Assembly (NCBI GenBank): GCA_013360405.1
Contig: JABWBR010000054.1
Coordinates: forward strand, 1-35,192
From: Saprospiraceae bacterium
GTDB lineage: Bacteria > Bacteroidota > Bacteroidia > Chitinophagales > Saprospiraceae
Direction: 5' to 3'
Length of the DNA stretch: 35,192 nt
The position numbers and the translations under genes were made by a program. This document shows positions 31,523 to 35,192 of the stretch, piece by piece. Numbering within the stretch: position 1 is the first letter of the stretch; each line of letters opens with the position of its first letter. The notes beneath the pieces are model-generated. The model saw only the letters and a program-made list of their open reading frames with translations, was not told the DNA's origin and did not search any database.

Positions 31523-33952
31523 ATGAAAACCTTTTTATTGCCTTTTACCCTGTTGTTATTATCTTCTTTCCAGGTTTTTGGACAAGGAAGCTTTACCCAA
31601 CTCACCGGTCGCGTAGTCGACGACAAGCAAATCCCGGTAGAATTTGTCAACGTGTTGCTGCTTAACGCCGCTGATTCTTCGCTGGCAAAAGGAACGCTTA
31701 CAGACTCTACCGGCCGGTTTGAGTTTGAATCGGTAGCCCCCGGCAAATACCTCGTCTCTGCCGAATTGATCGGCTATGCGCCTTCGCGCTCTGACTTATT
31801 TGAAACGCGCGGCGGACAAGTAGAGATCCCCGTATTGACTTTGCTCAACGGCGCCGTATCGCTCAGCGAAGTGGTGGTAGCCGCAAAAAGGCCTTTTATC
31901 GAGTTGCAAGCAGACAAAATTATACTCAATGTGGAAAGCAGCCCGGTAGCCGCCGGCAGCAACGGCCTCGAACTATTGTCAAAAGCGCCCGGCGTTAACG
32001 TTGACCAGGACAACCGCATCAGCCTCAAAGGCAAGCAAGGCGTGCAAGTGATGATCGACGGCAAAAACACGTATATGTCGATGGATGACGTGGTGAAGCT
32101 GCTGCAATCCACACCCGCCAATGCCATCGAGAAGATCGAGATTATGCTCAACCCTTCGGCTAAATACGACGCAGCCGGCAATGCAGGTATCATTAATATT
32201 AAAATGAAACGCGACAAAAACCTGGGCTTTAACGGAAGCGCAACCATCGGCGGCGGCTACGGCCGTTACTACAAGGCCAACGGCGGACTGCGACTCAACT
32301 ACCGAAGCAAACAGGTGCAATTGTTTGGAGATTATAACTATTACAACAACCAACGCTGGCAGAATATTGAAATTGACCGCAAGGTGCCCTTTGAAGGCGA
32401 TTTTACAGTATACGACCAGATAGGCAGAGAAATCAACTGGCTCAATAGTCATAACTACAAAGCCGGCGCCGACTGGTTCGTATCACCCAAAACAACTGTC
32501 GGCGTACTGTATTCGGGCCGCCAGGGCGATTGGGACGGCGCCTCTACCAATATCAGCGACATATCGGGGCCCAACCCCTGGACTCACAGCCAGGTGCGCG
32601 CCAACGGCGATATTTCGGAGCATTGGAACAACAACTCGTACAACGCCAACTTCCGCCATCAATTTAACGAAAAAGGCCGTGAATTGACCATCGACGCCGA
32701 TTATTCTACTTTCGCAAACGATAACAATCAATTTAATTTTAATTATTTTTTAAATACAAACGGCGAGGAAACTTCTGCGCCCAACCTGATCCGCAACCTG
32801 TCGAATTCCGATATTACGATTAAAGCCGCTAAAGCCGACTACGTGCACCCCATCGGCGAATCGAGCCGCCTCGAAGCCGGCCTGAAAAGCAGCATGGTGC
32901 GCACCGACAACGGCCTCGATTTTGGTCAACAACAGGACGGCGAATGGGTACAAGACAGCCTTCGCAGCGACCATTTTATTTACGAAGAAGACATCCACGC
33001 CGGTTATGTCAATTTTAATACCCAATACAAAAACATTCAAATACAAGCGGGCTTGCGCGCCGAATACACCGTTTCCGACGGTATGTCGGTAACTCTCGAC
33101 CAGCGCGTCAAGCGCGACTACCTGAGTTGGTTCCCCAGCCTGAGCCTGTCGCGCCAATTGGCTGAAAAACACAACCTGAGCCTCTCCTACAGCCGCCGCA
33201 TCGACCGACCCAACTACGAAAACCTGAACCCCTTTGTGTTTTTCCTCGACCAGTACACCTTTGGTAAGGGCAACCCCTTCCTAACCCCGCAGTACACCAA
33301 CTCGGTGAGCGCCAATTATGGGTTTAAGGAAGTGTTTTTTGTAAGCCTCAGCTATAGCCGCACCGATGACGTCATTACGGAAGTGCTGGAACAAGAAGAC
33401 GAAACCCAGCGCACTTACCAAACCGTGCAAAACCTGGCTCAATTTGATAATATCAGCCTCAGCTTTTCGGCGCCGATTGAGGCGGCCAAGTGGTGGACCC
33501 TGCGGGCCAACCTCACGGGTTTTTACAACAGCTTCCAGTCGCCTTACCTTGGAGGCGTCATCGAGCAGTCGCAATTATCGGCCAATGTACACCTGAGCCA
33601 GCAATTCAGCCTGCCCATGGGTATCAAAGGCGAACTCACGGCCTTCTACCAGTCGCCCAGCGCCTACGGCATGTTCGAGATGCGCCACCAGTTTTTTATA
33701 GATGCCGGCTTGTCGGCAAAAGTGCTCAAAGGCAAAGGCACGCTGCGCCTGAATGTGAACGACCTGTTGAATACGATGCGCTTTGCCGTCAAAGTGCGCC
33801 AGGACAATATCTTTGTGGACGTCGAGAACTACCGCGAGTCGCGCAAGGCCAACCTGACGTTTACCTACAATTTCGGCAACAGCAATGTGAAAGCCGCCCG
33901 CCGCCGCAGTACCGCCAACGAAGACGAATTGAACAGGATTAATCAGAATTGA
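31523..33952 (+). CDS. TonB-dependent receptor-like outer-membrane beta-barrel protein
   Basis: This is an 809-aa outer-membrane protein. A signal peptide ends near residue 21 (VFGQ). Residues about 25-105 are a carboxypeptidase regulatory-like domain (LTGRVVDDKQIPVEFVNVLLL, STGRFEFESVAPGKYLVSAELIGY). The plug-like domain includes LSEVVVAAKRPFIE, LELLSKAPGVNVDQDNRISLKGKQGV and IEKIEIMLNPSAKYDAAGNAGIINIK. The rest is a beta-barrel with NLSLSYSRRIDRPNYENLNPFVFFLD, and the end is RKANLTFTYNFGNSNVKAA. This is the outer-membrane beta-barrel family rather than a SusC-type receptor with a SusD partner, which is absent. There is no N-terminal STN signalling domain. Import substrate unknown. Divergent from the ECF sigma gene. 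Confidence 0.88.
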   Translation: MKTFLLPFTLLLLSSFQVFGQGSFTQLTGRVVDDKQIPVEFVNVLLLNAADSSLAKGTLTDSTGRFEFESVAPGKYLVSAELIGYAPSRSDLFETRGGQVEIPVLTLLNGAVSLSEVVVAAKRPFIELQADKIILNVESSPVAAGSNGLELLSKAPGVNVDQDNRISLKGKQGVQVMIDGKNTYMSMDDVVKLLQSTPANAIEKIEIMLNPSAKYDAAGNAGIINIKMKRDKNLGFNGSATIGGGYGRYYKANGGLRLNYRSKQVQLFGDYNYYNNQRWQNIEIDRKVPFEGDFTVYDQIGREINWLNSHNYKAGADWFVSPKTTVGVLYSGRQGDWDGASTNISDISGPNPWTHSQVRANGDISEHWNNNSYNANFRHQFNEKGRELTIDADYSTFANDNNQFNFNYFLNTNGEETSAPNLIRNLSNSDITIKAAKADYVHPIGESSRLEAGLKSSMVRTDNGLDFGQQQDGEWVQDSLRSDHFIYEEDIHAGYVNFNTQYKNIQIQAGLRAEYTVSDGMSVTLDQRVKRDYLSWFPSLSLSRQLAEKHNLSLSYSRRIDRPNYENLNPFVFFLDQYTFGKGNPFLTPQYTNSVSANYGFKEVFFVSLSYSRTDDVITEVLEQEDETQRTYQTVQNLAQFDNISLSFSAPIEAAKWWTLRANLTGFYNSFQSPYLGGVIEQSQLSANVHLSQQFSLPMGIKGELTAFYQSPSAYGMFEMRHQFFIDAGLSAKVLKGKGTLRLNVNDLLNTMRFAVKVRQDNIFVDVENYRESRKANLTFTYNFGNSNVKAARRRSTANEDELNRINQN

Positions 33953-33961
33953 TCATCGTAG

Positions 33962-34037
33962 GGGGTGGAGCTCGCCTCCACCCCTGCCTGGTTATCGGAG
34001 AATGAGGGAGAGAGGGTGAGAGAGAGAGAGGGAGAGA
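33962..34037. repeat. Hairpin and purine-rich GA tract after the receptor gene
   Basis: GGGGTGGAG (33962-33970) and CTCCACCCC (33976-33984) make a 9-bp stem with a 5-nt loop, followed at 34004-34037 by an almost pure G/A tract with a single T at 34017. No T run follows on either strand, so it is not a classic terminator. The tract is a simple-sequence region in the gap to the next, convergent gene. Confidence 0.75.
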
Positions 34038-34054
34038 TCAAATGTGAAAATTCT

Positions 34055-34528
34055 TTATAACCATCGCCTTACATTTTTTTGATATTCGCCATAAGCTGCT
34101 CCAAAATCCCGAAGCAGGCGCGGTTCCTCTCTGAAAATGATAAAGCAATGGAATAACAAAAAAACAATTCCGGCATAAAGCCAAAGCCATTTATTATTCC
34201 AAAATAGGGCTTCCCCGGCGAGTATACCCATTACGCCGAGGTACATCGGATTCCGGGTTCTGCGATATAGCCCGGTTACGACAAGTTGCTTAGTAGGGTC
34301 AGCCGGTGAAAGGGTGCCTTTGCCTTCGGTAGCAAACCTGCGAATACAATCCAACATCAGAATTAATCCCGCCAATCCAAGGGCTATCGCTACTGCATTT
34401 TGTAATAAAGAATTATCAAGGTTAGCGATTTTAATTTTTTTAATCAAAAAACAGGGTACAAGTCCGGCTACAATGCCCGGCTGAAGTAATGTAAAAAACA
34501 GGTTTCTTAGAAAAAGCGAAAAATTCAT
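34055..34528 (-). CDS. Isoprenylcysteine carboxyl methyltransferase (ICMT)-like membrane protein
   Basis: This small integral-membrane protein of 157 aa has about four hydrophobic stretches (FLFLRNLFFTLLQPGIVAGLVPCFL-type N-terminus, AVAIALGLAGLILMLDCI, NKWLWLYAGIVFLLFHCFIIF). The loop GLYRRTRNPMYLGVMGILAGEAL and the end EEPRLLRDFGAAYGEYQKNVRRWL are the two conserved blocks of the PEMT/ICMT family, which includes phospholipid and isoprenylcysteine methyltransferases. The methyl acceptor here is unknown. The start at 34528 (MNFSLFLRNLFF) is used; an ATG 27 bp upstream (MEGIDYFYP) is also possible. Confidence 0.8.
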   Translation of the reverse strand: MNFSLFLRNLFFTLLQPGIVAGLVPCFLIKKIKIANLDNSLLQNAVAIALGLAGLILMLDCIRRFATEGKGTLSPADPTKQLVVTGLYRRTRNPMYLGVMGILAGEALFWNNKWLWLYAGIVFLLFHCFIIFREEPRLLRDFGAAYGEYQKNVRRWL

Positions 34529-34609
34529 TGGATAAAAATAATCTATCCCTTCCACACTTCCTAATTATCATACTTTCACACTCACACACTTCCCGACCTT
34601 CTTCGGTAC

Positions 34610-35092
34610 TTAGAATTTTGAACGGATAAGTTGAACAAACTGTGCCAACGAAGATTTTAATATTTTCCAGAAATTTTCCCAAGGTGTGGGATTATACCAG
34701 GTTTCGTCGGGAATACACCAGATAGTTGGAATATCATCTCCCGACGGAACTGTGCGAATAACGGCTAATAATTTTCCATTTGGTGAGAACTTTACCTGAT
34801 TGCAGGAATAAGGCTTAGCTAAGAGCAAAGTATTTGTAGTGGCATCCCAAAACTCAAGCAGGGCGCTCGCATACTGAGCAGAACTCTGACTGGAGGCAAT
34901 TAGCTGCTCGGTTTGTGCAAAAGAACAATAAAACATTTGTTCATTTGTAGCAAAGGGAGCCTGGTTTAGTTTAATCGGAAGCCGCCCGTCGTGCAGATGG
35001 AGGAGATGAAGATCGCCTCCCCAACTTGAAACAGCCAGCTTGGATGAGGCGCCATGGAATGAAAGACTTATTACATCTTGCAGTCCTGACAT
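34610..35092 (-). CDS. WD40-like beta-propeller C-terminal fragment, gene cut by an in-frame stop or window edge
   Basis: The 160-residue product contains two or three WD40-like blades: SLSFHGASSKLAVSSWGGDLHLLHLHDGR and VKFSPNGKLLAVIR. The function is not recognised. Upstream of the ATG at 35092, the same minus-strand frame continues with L-N-W-I-Q-Q before it meets TGA at 35111-35113, and beyond that stop it stays open to the window edge with protein-like content (PFDWQDIVCTTFLDLGLV). The gene may therefore be the tail of a longer propeller protein with a premature stop, or a separate gene that begins here. Small-blade propellers are usually longer than 160 aa. Confidence 0.55.
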   Translation of the reverse strand: MSGLQDVISLSFHGASSKLAVSSWGGDLHLLHLHDGRLPIKLNQAPFATNEQMFYCSFAQTEQLIASSQSSAQYASALLEFWDATTNTLLLAKPYSCNQVKFSPNGKLLAVIRTVPSGDDIPTIWCIPDETWYNPTPWENFWKILKSSLAQFVQLIRSKF

Positions 35093-35113
35093 CTGTTGAA
35101 TCCAGTTAAGTCA

Positions 35114-35192
35114 TACTAACCCTAAATCCAGAAAAGTCGTACAAACTATATCCTGCCAGTCGAAAGGGATTGGCAGTTGTAAATCAGGTACG
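35114..35192 (-). pseudogene. Open frame upstream of the WD40-like fragment, separated by one TGA
   Basis: The minus-strand frame between the window edge and TGA 35111-35113 translates to about 26 residues with no stop, in the same frame as the WD40-like fragment (VPDLQLPIPFDW, then QDIVCTTFLDLGLV). It could be the end of a separate upstream gene or the same gene interrupted by a stop. The piece is too short to assign. Confidence 0.3.

Noticed and set aside
31523-33952. SusC-like receptor of a polysaccharide utilisation locus
   Set aside because: No SusD partner or glycoside hydrolase is nearby and the barrel features fit the outer-membrane beta-barrel family instead.

Overview
The window is from a Bacteroidota chromosome, most likely a Saprospiraceae-type (Saprospirales) bacterium; the exact genus is not decidable from sequence alone. 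The signs are three secreted proteins with type IX secretion (T9SS) tails (two type A, one type B/CHU_C), a 1826-residue adhesin with 12 SprB-type repeats, an outer-membrane beta-barrel/TonB-type receptor, the DUF4296 and DUF2652 families, start codons without Shine-Dalgarno sequences, and several TAnnTTTG -7 promoter boxes. No rRNA or tRNA gene, CRISPR array or intact transposase was seen.

Layout. 1-383: gene-free, with a perfect dyad and a GC-rich block that can fold. 384-1210 (-): DUF4296 lipoprotein and SixA-like histidine phosphatase, overlapping as ATGA. 1304-5455 (+): SDR oxidoreductase, secreted barrel-like protein and T9SS protein, closely packed. 5865-8333 (+): a second, paralogous T9SS protein. 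8473-12340 (-): DUF2652 cyclase-like/SRPBCC protein, then a tight minus-strand run of a 92-aa protein, a PfkB kinase and TilS. 12602-19032 (+): SppA, PhoB/PhoR-like two-component pair, ABC-F ATPase, fructose-6-phosphate aldolase/transaldolase. 19155-20042 (-): nucleoside phosphorylase, divergent from hemF (20138-21025). 21245-26725: giant SprB-repeat protein. 26829-27836: isoaspartyl peptidase/asparaginase. 28149-28685 (-): C-terminal fragment of an Rpn-family (PD-(D/E)XK transposase-like) protein embedded in repeats. 28907-31239 (-): ECF sigma factor followed by a single-span membrane protein, divergent from a TonB-type receptor (31523-33952). 34055-35092 (-): ICMT-like methyltransferase and a WD40-like fragment at the window edge.

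The coding content is mostly housekeeping plus surface/secretion functions. The most unusual layer is intergenic. At nine or more places the gaps are filled by short tandem 'words' (7-21 bp) usually followed by their own reverse complement, so each could form a long hairpin. Each locus uses its own word, yet the architecture is the same, and several arrays start inside or within a few bases of a stop codon; in hemF the array supplies the last five amino acids. The most elaborate case is the Rpn fragment, flanked by two same-orientation 140-bp copies (14 mismatches, no gaps) of a GGTGACGGC-word repeat. This looks like a mobile or recombining repeat module and is the best candidate here for something poorly described.
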